Positions 45,773 to 57,272 of a stretch of DNA of 64,000 nt are shown here, piece by piece (positions within the stretch are counted from its first letter, which is position 1; each line of letters opens with the position of its first letter). The notes under the pieces were generated by a model that saw only the letters and a list, made by a program, of their open reading frames with translations, had not been told where the DNA came from and did no database searches. Source of the DNA: Diabrotica undecimpunctata. Its lineage: Eukaryota; Arthropoda; Insecta; Coleoptera; Chrysomelidae. A program made the translations under genes and the position numbers. The stretch spans positions 73,675,660 to 73,739,659 of the forward strand of contig NC_092810.1 of assembly GCF_040954645.1 (NCBI RefSeq). The letters run 5' to 3'.

Positions 45773-48700
45773 CTTACTTTACTTTATCGTGTCCGGACAT
45801 GTCATTCATAAAATTTCAGCCCAGTATCGGGCTACGTCGGTTCCATCTTTGTTGGCGAGCCACAAATCTTCGAGGGTACATCGATAAGGACAGTTTCTGC
45901 ATGTAAGAAGATGTTCCATATTCTGTGTTTCTCCACAGTCACAGTTCACATCATCTTGGTCGATTTTTCCCCATTTTGCCATGTTTGATTTTACTGGAGC
46001 GACCCCCGTTCTTATCCGATTCATAGTTTTCCACGTTTTAAAGTCTAGGGACTGGCCGGTCCATTGAACCTGGGGAAGAGGAAAATACTCAGGCGGTTCA
46101 TCCTGCACTGTTCCAAGGAAGCTTTTCCTAGATTTTAGTCGCTTTCGTGGTGTTCGAGCTTTGAATAGGGCATGCCGCTCGTCCGCGATCTGTTATTGTT
46201 ATGTAATTTTCTCTATGAGCTCTGCAACGCCTCTGCGTGTTGAGGGTTCTGCAAAACCCGCTGCTTTATATAGATTTGAGAGTGGCGTCGGTTTCATGCA
46301 CCCCGTTACTATCCTGCATGTCTCATTTAGCGCAGTATCAACTTGTTTGGTGTGGGCAGATCTTCTCCAAACGGGGCACGCATATTCAGCAGTTGAGAAA
46401 CACAGTGCCTGTGCCGTTGTTCTTAAAACGCCAGGACGTGCGCCCCATTTACTTCCCGTTAGCTTTCTGAGTATGCTGTTCCTAGTTGTTACTTTCCCTT
46501 TCGTTTTTATGCAATGTTGTCTGTAGGTGAGGGACCGGTCCAGAGTTACTCCAAGATATATAGGTTGGCTTGTGTGTTCTAATGTATTACCATTCCACAC
46601 AATTTGGAGTTTTCGCTTGGCTTCCTTTGCGCGGAGGTGGAAAGCGCAGACTTGGGTTTTAGAGGGATTGGGTGTCAGGGAATTCTGCAGGTAGTACGCT
46701 CATTGTTTTTAATGCAGTTTCGAGTTTCTTCTCCACTTCTTCAAAACTATTTCCTTGAGCACATATTGCAAGATCGTCAGCATAGAGGAAGTGATTGGTT
46801 TCGGTCGGCGTAGGTTGGTCGTTTGTATATATATTGAAGAGCATCGGTGCTAAAACACTTCCCTGTGGAAGGCCATTTTTTTGAACTCTCCACCTACTTA
46901 CTTTACCCTCCAGCATAACGAAAAAACGTCTGTTTTGCAGTAAGGAATATACGACCTTACCCAGATGGTGGTCATTTAGAGTGTCGTATAATTTGTGGAG
47001 CAATGTTTTGTGCCTTACTGTGTCATAGGCTGCTGTCAAATCTACGAAAGCAGCCCCTGTTTCTTCAAATCCTCTTCAATGTGTTCTGTTAGTGCGAGGA
47101 CTTGGCCGGTGCAAGATTTGCCGGGTCTGAATCCTCCTTGTTGTGGGATGAGGTGCTTGTCGACATTTTTTTCTATTCTGGCGAGTATGAGTCTCTCGTA
47201 TAGTTTAAAAAAGTGACACAACAGCGAGATAGGTCTGTAGCTACTGGGGTTTTCTGGGTCCTTTCCTGGTTTTAGCAAGGCGATTACTTTAGATTTCCTC
47301 CATGATTTTGGAATTTCGCAGGTTTTGCAGCACGTGTTGCTAAAAAATATAAAAATATAAAATAAAATTGCAAGATCCAGTTTTTTGCTCCTTGGCCTAA
47401 ATGTTTTATTTGTTCACTGCATATATCATCCACACCTGCAGCTTTCCCGTTTTTTAACCTGTTCATACCGTCGTGGAGTTCTTTTAGTGTAAAAGGAGTA
47501 CCTAGGTGGTTTGTCTCCGAGTCCAATCTTCTTCTAGTGTTTGGGCTCTTATATCGGTTCGTAGTTCTTCCATTCATAAGGAGTTGAGCAGCGACTTGGT
47601 TTGCTGTAACCTTGTAAGGTGGTTTATGTTCTTTTGGATCACCGCTAAGTTTTTTTACAAGGTTCCATGCTATTTTGCTACTATGTGTCATGTCCATTTT
47701 TTCCAGGGTCTCAATCCACTTTTCCTGTCTGGCTTGACTTAGCTGTTGGAGTAGTACTGCTCCGCAGTCAACCGTTTCTTGGCTAAAAGGGTCAGTGGAA
47801 TAGAGGGTTTCGTATGTTCTCATTAGTTCTTTGGACTCGCTGGACATGCCGGAAACATATTGTTGTCTACATCCTCTGGGGATAGCTTTTCTAGACACAT
47901 TTTTGAGTACCTCTACAAATTTTTCATAGTTCTTTACTTTTGGTTCAAGACTTAACAGCTCAGAATCTAGCATGTCTGCATACTTTTGCCAGTTTGCCTT
48001 TTTGAAGTTAAATCTCCTTCTGAATGGAATAGTTTGTGGTCCGACAATTGGAAAGATATTTATACCAATAGGTCTATGCTGAGTTTTTGGTATGGGGCCA
48101 TATACTACTTTGGTACATCGGTCTTCGAGGTTGTTACTTGAAAAACAGATATCCGGGTTATATCCTCTTTTCCAGACTTTACTCTGAAAAGATGGTGGAA
48201 GCTTAGGATCATGGATTAACGTGAGGCCACTCGTTTCGGCCCATGCTTCTACTGCGTCTCCATTTGCGTCCGAATTTGCATAGCCCCAGAGTAAACTGTG
48301 ACTGTTAAAGTCTCCTAGTATAAGCTGATTGGGTTGTGATTGGAAGTTAGTTGGGGGTGAAAATATAAAAGGCTGGTTTGGTCGCTTGTATACCGACGTT
48401 ATTGTGCATTTTCCTATCTCAGTGGTTATTATCTCTATACCGCGTACATTTGTTGTTCCCACAGATGAGACTATGGTTTGAGTTCTCACAAATACCGCGC
48501 TTCCATGCTTATTGTGTGGTATCTCCGCAATCAGTTTCATACCGGAGACTTTCGGTCTCGCTGCAGTTAGGTCTCTGTGTGTTTCCTGGATGCACAATAC
48601 CTCACATTTCGTGTTCTTGCAGAATTCTGATAAGATGTCTTGTTTGGCTGTAGTGATGCCCTCGATATTTATGCTCGCTACTGTCAGTGTTGGTTCTGAG

Positions 48701-48868
48701 AAGAACCGTTGTGGCTTGATGTTTGCCATCTAATTTGGTATGGTCCGGTGTTGGAAGGATTAGCCGTCTACTAGTAGACGTTTCCAGGGGACGCCGTCAA
48801 TAGTGCTTACTTTATAGTTGATGTGGCACTACCGATCTCGTGGAGGCTCCTTCCTTGTCCCCCAAGGG
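45773..48868 (-). mobile_element. jockey-type LINE with 13-bp target duplication
   Basis: A 3.1-kb insertion flanked by TAAGTTGACAGTA at 45760-45772 and 48869-48881. It is on the minus strand, with the endonuclease-RT ORF first and a short tail with repeated AAAGT units at the 3' end. No ORF1 is present and only about 140 bp precede the endonuclease ATG, so it is 5'-truncated. It splits a DD82E transposase relic within the codons just before NPIE. The good preservation suggests it is among the later insertions here. Confidence 0.93.
45806..48729 (-). pseudogene. jockey endonuclease-reverse transcriptase
   Basis: The first frame (48729-47284, starting MANIKPQRFF) holds the endonuclease: VASINIEGITT, VLCIQETHRDL, LILGDFNSHSLLWGY, then the linker and NGKAAGVDDICSEQIKHLG at the start of RT. 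A short AT-rich expansion near 47340-47380 precedes a frame break. Then follow [20 protein letters not shown] and GGFRPGKSCTG (47278-47042), LTAAYDTVRH, GLPQGSVLAPMLFNIYTND and the active site FLYADDLAI (47039-46659). C-terminal pieces lie at 46600-46199 and 46108-45806, the last with a CDCGETQNMEHLLTCRNC zinc-like motif. Catalytic motifs are intact; about four frame breaks make it defective. Confidence 0.92.
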
Positions 48869-48881
48869 TAAGTTGACAGTA

Positions 48882-49305
48882 ATTATATGGGGATAAACGA
48901 AGTACAGTTATTCTGTCATTTTAGCTTTTTCATTGATTACATATTTTGATACTTTTGTTTGTGTTATTGAACAATAATTCATGAGTCTCTTTTCCTTTTA
49001 ACTAATTAAGTAAATAATGCCTTTATAAAGCCAAAGTTGGTAGTTTTTCAATTAAACAACAATGGCAATTAACATTATCCATTACTATAAGAGAATTTTG
49101 CGGTATGTTACTAACCGTTTGATACCATTAAATATTCTTCAAATACATACCTCTATTGTCATGATACTCTTTGGTGGTTCTTGAAGTACATTCTAAAAAA
49201 CCACCATTTACAAAGCCAGTTTCAGATCCAATATGAATAATTATTAGTCCACCTTTTCCAATAGGTGGGTTCAAACCAGAGTAATAACCTTCCATAAAAG
49301 TCTAT
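48882..49305 (-). pseudogene. Second DD82E transposase relic, middle part
   Basis: The minus strand reads PPIGKGGLIIIHIGSETGFV, SRTTKEYHDN, then IPQNSLIVMDNVNCHC (second catalytic Asp) and, at the end, TVLRLSPYNY, running into the jockey insertion. It aligns with NPSGKGKRLIVLHVRSELGF and IIVMDNASYH of the intact protein at 40185-45189. The N-terminal part with the first Asp is missing; a LINE tail begins at 49318. Confidence 0.8.
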
Positions 49306-49317
49306 AATTGCAAGAAA

Positions 49318-49650
49318 ATTGATGCTTTTGAAATGTGGCTTTACCGTCGAATTCTGAAGATATCTTATACCGACCACGTTACTAATCAGGATGATTTGTT
49401 GAGAATGCAAAAAGAAAAAGACCTGCTAACCACAATAGAATACCTCAGTCACATCATGAGGAACAGCGAAAGATATGAACTGCTGCAACTAATCTTGACT
49501 GGAAAAGTGGAAGGAAAACGTGAACCAGAAAGGCGAAGGATTTTCTGGCTGAAAAATCTACGTACATGGTTTAACACAACAACCACAAATCTTTTCAAAA
49601 CAGCAGTTCGCAAAATACAGATTGCCATGATGGATAAAGTAGTTCTGATT
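49318..49650 (+). pseudogene. RTE-like LINE C-terminal tail (second copy)
   Basis: Reads MWLYRRILKISYTDHVTNQD, YLSHIMRNSERYELLQLIL, RRRIFWLKNLRTWF and AVRKIQIAMM. It is homologous to 31591-31990 and better preserved. It cuts the 5' side of the DD82E relic and is followed by an ATT-rich then (AT)n tail, so the array may have grown from the LINE tail. Confidence 0.85.
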
Positions 49651-49690
49651 AAATTAAAATTACAGATTACAAATCGTTCTACTATTATAT

Positions 49691-50289
<599 letters not shown>

Positions 50290-50477
50290 ATAAGATATTA
50301 CAAAAAAAAGTAAATTCCAATTGCACAAAACCTTAATACATCCAGTATTTACATATGGATCTGAAATCTGGTTACTTACTCAAAGTGAAGACAGCGAATT
50401 GGCTACTTTAGGCAGAACAATCTTGACATATATACAAAGGAGAAAAATAAAAAAGGCAGATGGAGAAGAATATATGA
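50290..50477 (+). pseudogene. RTE-like LINE fragment, part 1
   Basis: Reads LHKTLIHPVFTYGSEIWLLT, then LGRTILTYIQRRKIKKADGE, which is the region after RT in RTE-type insect LINEs. It stops at the left end of a piggyBac relic (50478) and resumes at 52349. Confidence 0.75.
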
Positions 50478-50843
50478 CCCATTATGACCTAGTGTTAATT
50501 TTATGTAACACTTGCAGATGTATTTAGTCGGCTTTACATGAAGTTTCATTTTGACTACAATCACATAGATGACGGTATAAAGCATTCAAAACAAACATAA
50601 GGAAGTTCGAGTAAGTGCTGCAAAAACCTTATTTTTAGAGTAAAACGCATATTTTTACAAGAATACTGTTAAATAGTGCTTTTTTGTTGTTGTCTGTGAA
50701 AATAGTTAGTTACTTTGTCTATGTTTGATAAAAACAGCTTGGAATAATTGTAAATTTACTTATATGTAACGTTAGGCACTTTGAAGTATGTGTTGTTTTT
50801 CAACTTTTCACTAATATAAACATAGTTAACTTTTTGAAATTAA

Positions 50844-51432
50844 TTAATTAATTTATTTATTTGTCTACGAGAAATTGCCCAATTTAAATACAATCGTATA
50901 ATACAAAAATATAAAATCCTAATTACTCACATACATAGCATAAAATTAAAACTAATATAGACAAAAAATAAACACAAAAAAAGTAAAACTAGGTCACAAT
51001 AATTTAAAATCAATTAAAATAATTTACACAGCTACTGGCATCAAATAATCACAGGCAAGATATTAACTGCACTTTAAAAGTAGGTACTTTGCTTCTCAAA
51101 GCAATCCAAACTATCTGTATACTTATTAATTTGCAAACCTACCCAGACCTAGATAGATAAGAATTATATCCATAGTTAGTTCGATGATCTGTAATTAGGT
51201 TAATAGCCTGGTTTGTCTAGAAGCACATGAAGGTTAATTTTTCCTAACAGTTGTGGACTGAAACTATGGGAGTGCAATAGACTATACAGCGTAGTTAGAT
51301 CTTTGTGCATGCGTCTGACCCGAAAAGTTACGAGGTTGAGAGAATTTTCAATGTTAGGGTGATTGATTTGATTAACTGTATGGAGATTCTTAAATGAGAT
51401 AAATCGTAGGACTTTATGCTGCTCTCTCTCGA
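50844..51432 (-). mobile_element. 5'-truncated jockey/CR1-like LINE 3' end
   Basis: The minus strand reads VLRFISFKNLHTVNQINHP, then KDLTTLYSLLHSHSFSPQLL and, after a frame change, DHRTNYGYNSYLSR, the C-terminal end of a jockey/CR1-type LINE pol, followed by a 3' UTR and an (AATT)n/(ATTT)n tail at about 50841-50862. TTGAAATTAA at 50834-50843 and 51433-51442 is a 10-bp target duplication. Confidence 0.82.
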
Positions 51433-51442
51433 TTGAAATTAA

Positions 51443-52130
51443 AAGAATATATTACAGGAACCTTTAGGGGTGACACAATTCCTAAAACTTGTTCATTACT
51501 GAGAAAAAAAAAGAATTGACAAATTTGGAATGTGGATCATGACATTTCATAAAGTGAGTAGACAATAACATTTTGGCTGCTGCATCTATAGCTTATGGTG
51601 CTACTCCTGTGGGAACTGTGGTCATATATAGTAAATAAGAAAAAAAATATGTACAAATTCCAAGACCTAAAATCATTGCCAAATATTAATAATATGGGAG
51701 GAATCGATTTGATGGACCAAAACATATCTACATATAGAATTGGAATCCGTTCAAAGAAGTGGTGGTGGTATATCTTCAAATGGCTCATTGATGCAAGTAT
51801 TAATAACAGATGGATACTCTGCAAGTACTACTACACCAAGATTTCCCAATTAGATTTCAGAAGATGTATTGCTTAGTCATATCTTAACAAATATACAAAT
51901 GCATAGTGGAAGCCCAGTTCTTTGAAATTTAGTGTTTCGCTTAATAGAATATCAGACAATCTAATGCGATGGAAACAATCACCTTTTAATAACTATATCT
52001 AACAACAAAAGATGTTGATGTGAAGGATAGGGGTGTAGCAGTAGTACTCGAACAATGTGTAGCAAATGTGATGTCCGCATGTGTATTGACTGCAATAATT
52101 ATATTTTTCATATGAGGACATTCTAGTTTT
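51443..52130 (+). pseudogene. piggyBac transposase relic
   Basis: Pieces in order: weak N-side blocks (an IAYGATPVGTV-like segment near 51588-51620); the open frame 51595-51876 with NNMGGIDLMDQNISTYRIGI (third catalytic Asp), KKWWWYIFKWLIDASINNRW and LDFRRCIA; then near 52050-52115 MCSKCDVRMCIDC, the C-terminal zinc domain. Frameshifts separate these. The family differs from the piggyBac at 24787 (MGGIDLMDQ rather than MGGVDVADH). Confidence 0.83.
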
Positions 52131-52348
52131 AATACAAATTTCGTTGTGTTTCTTAAGAATTTATTTTATTTTAGCTACAATACTATAATGACCTAGCATT
52201 ACATTTATGTAACACATGTTTGTTGTTAGTTAATAGATTTTTAGATTAAAAAATTGTTAATTTGTCTATTATTATACATTTTTAATAAACATATATTAGT
52301 TTCTTTAATACATACATTACAAAAAAAACTCGGATCATAATGGGTTAA

Positions 52349-52560
52349 ATTAACATATATCAAAATAGGACCACATAATACGAGGAAAGATGAAAGAAGA
52401 TGAAATACTTTCCAAAATAAACAAATGTCAGATGGACATATAACACGAGGAAGACCAAAGATTAGATATAGGTAAGGAACAAATACTTGGAATAAGTCAT
52501 TGAAATAGATTGGAATGGAGAAATAAGTATTCCTGAAAAGATCAAAACCCAAACAAAAAA
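52349..52560 (+). pseudogene. RTE-like LINE fragment, part 2
   Basis: Continues from 50477 beyond the piggyBac relic: LTYIKIGPHNTRK and SDGHITRGRPKIRY, the end of the same LINE C-terminal domain. Confidence 0.65.
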
Positions 52561-53300
52561 GGTTTACTCCAGTCACTGTGGAGGAAAAGAGGTCAATACC
52601 TCTAAATTTTTTATAACTGAATCGATTTTGCTAATAATTTGGAATTAGGCTTATATTACCTCCCTCTTCAAAAGTTATATATGCGATAGGTGAGCTTTTT
52701 ATTTTTAAGAGGAAAAATCACCCCTTATTGAAAATAATGAAAAAAATTTATATTAAAGCATTTTATGGATTTAAATCGTGTTAAATTAGGTAATTGAAAT
52801 ATTGTCAATTATATTAATGGATATTGTGTACATTCTCAACCCTTTAATAATCTTAAAAACCGCCCCTTTTAATAAAAATAATTGTAAAAAATCGTTTAAC
52901 AGGTTCAAACGCTTTTGTAGTGCATTTATATTATCTACAATGTAATTCTCTGCTTATATAAAATAATTTTGGTTGATTGCAACACTTCAACCCTTAAAAA
53001 CTACCCCCTATGTCAAAATATATAAAAAAATCTTTTTAAACAACTTTAAAAGTTTTTAATGTACATTTATATTCAAAAATTCCTTTCTTATCAATAAAAT
53101 ATTTTTTGATTGGTTGCTTATTTTCAACCCTTAAAAACCACCTCTATGCTCACGAAACAAATTCCCCTTTGGTAAATGTCTAAATAAAAAAATTAAGTAT
53201 ACTCATGCTGTTTTTATTGTAAAAAATTATGCATGAAAATACTTTACATTAGAAAGTATACAAAATATATTTACAAAAATAAAAATTATTTACAATATAT
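52561..53300. repeat. Degenerate tandem repeat of about 145 bp
   Basis: The motif CAACCC-TTAAAAAC-ACC recurs near 52838, 52988 and 53130, each followed by similar AAAAATC, TTTTAA and ATTTATATT segments. The repeats are imperfect and non-coding and lie just downstream of the Cys-rich ORF. Confidence 0.55.
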
Positions 53301-53304
53301 CAAA

Positions 53305-53877
53305 TTATTCATTGTCTGAAGCGTCATTCTCGTCGTGTTCTAACTCCACCTCTTCGTCTATTGCAGGACAGTTTTGACAATTGTCGCCAGAGCATGTTCC
53401 ACACGTAGCATTGCAAAATAGACCTAGTCTACGACAGCCACACGCTGAGTTGCAACCCTTTTTGCAATTGCAAAAAATCAGTTTCAATAGTTCTTCTGGT
53501 GCAGGTGAACTTTTCATTTTTATTGGTTGTAAAATATCATCACTCTTGAACCATCCCCAATCCGTTATATCAATCTCTTTGTTTCCAAGCCATATCTGAG
53601 TTTGTAAATAAACTCTTTTGATGTGCCCATTCAGGGCACTTACAGTTGGTACAAGAGATGATAATTTAACTGCAATATTTTTAGTTGTGGCTTTAATAAA
53701 CGATTCATATCGCATTTGTTCAAGTAATGATGAATAATCTTCGACCTTATTTATTTTGTTCATGTGGGTGTCTTTGGCAAGGCCATACAGCAAAATTGTA
53801 CAGTATCTCCTAGCTTCTAAAATGTCTTCGAGATCTGAAGTACTCCTGTCATTGGCACTCATTGGCGGCTTGCCCAC
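53305..53877 (-). CDS. Intact ORF with CXC-type Cys-rich domain, unknown function
   Basis: 190 codons without a stop, starting MGKPPMSANDR. The N-terminal two thirds are helical-looking with LEDILEARRYCTILLYGLAK, a segment ALNGHIKRVYLQTQIWLG and ITDWGW. Residues about 132-168 form CNCKKGC-x3-CGCRR-x4-FC-x3-C-x2-C, close to the tesmin/TSO1 CXC pattern. The tail is acidic (EEVELEHDENDASDNE). I recall similar C-terminal segments (WLG...DWGW...PAPEELL...CNCK) as a multi-copy family in arthropod genomes, usually as the end of a longer protein; this is memory, not a search. It could be the 5'-truncated end of such a gene or a small mobile-element gene. Confidence 0.7.
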   Translation of the reverse strand: MGKPPMSANDRSTSDLEDILEARRYCTILLYGLAKDTHMNKINKVEDYSSLLEQMRYESFIKATTKNIAVKLSSLVPTVSALNGHIKRVYLQTQIWLGNKEIDITDWGWFKSDDILQPIKMKSSPAPEELLKLIFCNCKKGCNSACGCRRLGLFCNATCGTCSGDNCQNCPAIDEEVELEHDENDASDNE

Positions 53878-53962
53878 GCAACTTCAAAGGAGTGTCGGTT
53901 CTCTGTGTTCGTTAGTTCTCTGAAGCAAATGTTCAGTTTAGAGGTGCCTATATTATATACAT

Positions 53963-53965
<3 letters not shown>

Positions 53966-54017
<52 letters not shown>
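53966..54017. repeat. (AT)n microsatellite
   Basis: About 52 bp of TA, upstream of the Cys-rich ORF and left of the MITE. Confidence 0.95.
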
Positions 54018-54020
<3 letters not shown>

Positions 54021-54051
54021 TCAAATTATTTTTTCGACCGTACTGTTTTAA

Positions 54052-54551
54052 ATATTGATTTAGAGTATCAGCAATCGGTCAGGAAATAAAACTCTATTTG
54101 TTCAGTCTCTCAATATTTTATAGATCAATTATTTTTATAGATCATCAATTACATTTTATAGATCAATTTATCGTGTTCCTGATTCTTTCTCAATTTTATT
54201 AATTCCATCTTTCCACTTTATAAAATGAATAATACTGTCATAGTAATTGTTTATTTTAACCTACTCGCTGAAAATTGTACAACGGGAATTCACTCTATAA
54301 CATATGGCGGTTACCATAACTCCTTAATAAAATCAAACAAAAATATGTCATTTATTTAGATATGCCAGAAAAATTTAAATTTTCATTCTTATAGTTGTAA
54401 GTATTAAAATATTCATTTTGTTTACATATAATCATTAATTATTCTAATAAATTTACAGTTTTCTCCTGAAGAAGTCACAAAATCGTGACGAAATATTGAG
54501 AGACTGAACAAATAGAGTTTTATTTCCTGACCGATTGCTGATACTCTAAAT

Positions 54552-54557
<6 letters not shown>
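54052..54557. mobile_element. MITE with perfect 67-bp terminal inverted repeats
   Basis: 54052-54118 and 54491-54557 are exact inverted copies of each other (outer end ATATTGATTTAGAGTATC). The 506-bp unit has a 372-bp non-coding interior that includes GTCACAAAATCGTGAC near 54472. The right edge touches an (AT)n array. It has no coding capacity, so it is non-autonomous; the superfamily is not recognisable. Confidence 0.88.

Positions 54558-54637
<80 letters not shown>
54553..54637. repeat. (AT)n microsatellite at MITE edge
   Basis: About 85 bp of TA then TATGTATG, directly at the right MITE terminus. Confidence 0.95.
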
Positions 54638-54649
<12 letters not shown>

Positions 54650-55990
54650 TATATACATATTTGTGTGAGTGTTAGTGTGTCTGTTACCAGTTTTTCGAAT
54701 GTACTTGAATAAAGCATTTATATATACAGAAAATAAGTTGATGCTCCAAAATATAAATAACATGCTCCAAAATTTTTTTAGAATAACTCCGTTAATTTTC
54801 AAACTACAGTGTCCATTAAAAAAATTTTTTGAAAGTAATTTCAAAAGCTACAAGACTAAGTAGATTAAAATATGTTAAAATTTTTTCTTTTTAAATAGTA
54901 AAGGGCCAAAGTGTTGATTACAGGTGTGTCAGTCGCTGTATCTCAAACTTCAATTGGCTATATCTCTATTATTTTTCGAGCTACAACAAAAATAATAAAA
55001 TCAAAATTTTTGTTAAGAAAAACTACATTTTGGTATAGCACCATTTTTCACGTATCTCTTATAGTTTTAGATTTATTTTGAAAAATTGTAAATTTTTAGA
55101 TAATTAAAAAAAGATTTTTTAATTTAAACATGTTTTTTTCAAAAAATACGCATTTTAAACAGGCTAAACTTTTAAAACTTATAAATAACACTAAAATAAA
55201 ATGAATTGTAGAAGATATCCGTTTAATTTCAATTCCGATCGAAATAGTGTTACTTATACTGCTCGTTTTTTTTTTAAAACGCTAGAGTAATTCAAATTCT
55301 TTCCTTCGTATTTCGCTCTGTTTTAATCGAAATGGCTTTTAACATAGCTCATTTTAAAGGTTTTTTCTAGCTCTTTAAAAAGTGTTGTATGAGTTTTTAC
55401 CAAAAAAGATGTCCATTTTCCGATATTTGATGTTAAATGCATCGAGTATAGTATCCCAAAAACAAAAAGTCATCTTCAAACAATTATAAATCGCTTAGTA
55501 TTGTACGTATAAAACTTAATAAAAAAACATTCTCTTTGTTTTTTTATAAGCTTTATTTTTGCTCATTATAGATTTTTCAATAAAACGCTTTGTTTTTGAG
55601 TTATTCGTACAAAATCATTGGAAAACATGTTCTTTTTTGCGAAAAGTTTACTTTTTCAAGTGCGTATAACTCAAAAAGTATTAATTTAGCGAAAAAAATT
55701 TATATAACATTTTTTGTTTAAAAGTTAATTCTATATCAATTCCCGGGGTTATTTTAAGTGTAAAAAGTTCAACCTCTTAGATGGGGTGCCAACCACCCCA
55801 GGGGTAGAAGCACACATCGACACCATATAACTTATGTTTTTTGAGTAATTTACTACTTACTGTAAAAATTTCAGATAAATCGGTGCAGTTATAAAAAATT
55901 TAAAGGGAAAATGCCACAGTAACTGGACTAGTTGTCAAGCCAATGATTATGATCACATTTTGAGAAATAATAGAAAAAAAAAACATTTAG
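54638..55990. other. Non-coding AT-rich sequence, probably old repeat
   Basis: No coding similarity. A GC-richer stretch with AACCACCCCAGGGGTAG near 55794 looks like part of a dispersed repeat but I cannot name it. Confidence 0.4.
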
Positions 55991-55999
55991 TATGATATT

Positions 56000-56790
56000 C
56001 AATAGTATTCTCATTCTCATGCAAAAAAATTGTTGAATAAAATGTCTCCTATAATTTAACCATTGTTCCACATCATTAACATTTCTATTTACCAACACAT
56101 CAACATTTTGTACAAAATCGTCATCACCATCATTATTTTCCCTTAAACCCAGATTGTAAGGTAATGCTGTAGCACATATTATTGCAAGAGATGTATTTAA
56201 TTTGGATTGTAGAACTTGTTGAAAACAAGGAAACTGTCTTTTTCAGGTTCCAAAATAGCTTTTCTACAATACAATATTTCTTGTTCTTATATGTGCACTA
56301 TTGTATCCATTTTTCTTGATCATTACCTAAAAATATACATATATACATCTAGTGTACTGATTCTAAACATGCCAGTGGGGGATGGCTTCTATGCATTGTA
56401 TTATAATCAGTGTATAAGAGAGAAAGTTTAAGTTCAACAACAATACCCATAATCTCCTTTCTATGACCAGAAAGAGCTACAATTCATTTAATGGAGCCTG
56501 AATAATGAAAATAAGTCTATACCTGTACATTTGAAAAATGGGCAATCCCATAGAAACTGCTTATATTTTTATAAAGTATCATACAATATTTGTTGTTTAA
56601 GTGAATGCGCTGAAGAAATATTGTAAAATTCGATTCGATTTTAGATATAATTTTATCACGAATATATGGGAATATATGGCTTTCATATACGTTCCAGACG
56701 ATTTTCTTCTACAATGTGATAAATAAACTCTAAAAATTCTTCAACTTCTTCATAACAGTCTAACATTTTTTTATTGTTATTAGAAAAACT
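56000..56790 (-). pseudogene. PIF/Harbinger nuclease relic
   Basis: The minus strand reads VEKLFWNLKK near 56255, comparable to the VERxFGxLK block of Harbinger nucleases, then after frame changes ALHNLGLRENNDGDDDF and NVNDVEQWLNYRRHFI near 56150-56045, the usual C-terminal end with its acidic stretch. Upstream (56260-56790) only weak traces remain. Many frame changes; dead. Confidence 0.65.
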
Positions 56791-57015
56791 AAATAATATA
56801 TATTGGAAGTGAATTGGAAAAAATTATTATTCAAACATAAACAAACAAAATTAGGTTAGAATCAATGTGTGAGGTTGTCCAATACTGATTACTGGATTAC
56901 CGCAAGGCCGAGATAAGCAACCAAAAAAGAAGATGTATTTGGTGACTTTTCTAGTAACTTTCTTGGGTGTGAATCTGTCTTTTTAGTTTACTCCTCCTGG
57001 TTAAAAAACAGAGTA

Positions 57016-57202
57016 TAGTACTCTAGTCTATCTGGGAAAAAATCATTGATTTCACGTAAAAGTCTTACACAGATATGAAGGCTCTAAGACATATATAAGG
57101 GGTAGTTGAAAAACTCATCTAGGCGAACTGATTTTGCTTTGTTTTTGTTTTAAACAATCTTTGTCTGTTTGTTTTATAGGCAAAGACTTAAAAAAAAATA
57201 AG
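57016..57202. repeat. Right flank of the 17-kb nest (repeat unit part A, copy 1)
   Basis: Starts TAGTACTCTAGTCTATCTGG and matches 57790-57974 with a few changes. Together with part B (39384-39908) it is the sequence the DD82E transposon was inserted into. Confidence 0.93.
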
Positions 57203-57212
57203 ATATATATAA

Positions 57213-57266
<54 letters not shown>
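57203..57266. repeat. (AT)n array
   Basis: TA run with AAATATA and GTATATA interruptions, between repeat units 1 and 2. Confidence 0.93.

Positions 57267-57272
<6 letters not shown>

Larger units (their letters stand above)
50478..52344 (+). mobile_element. piggyBac relic with TIRs
   Basis: The left end is CCCATTATGACC at 50478. The right end inverted is CCCATTATGATCC ending at 52344, followed by TTAA (52345-52348). The left flank ATGA is a mutated TTAA at best. Similar subterminal sequence (TTATGTAACAC) occurs near 50501 and near 52206. Inside are piggyBac transposase remains on the plus strand and a LINE 3' end at 50844-51432. The flanking LINE pieces fit together across it. Confidence 0.75.
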
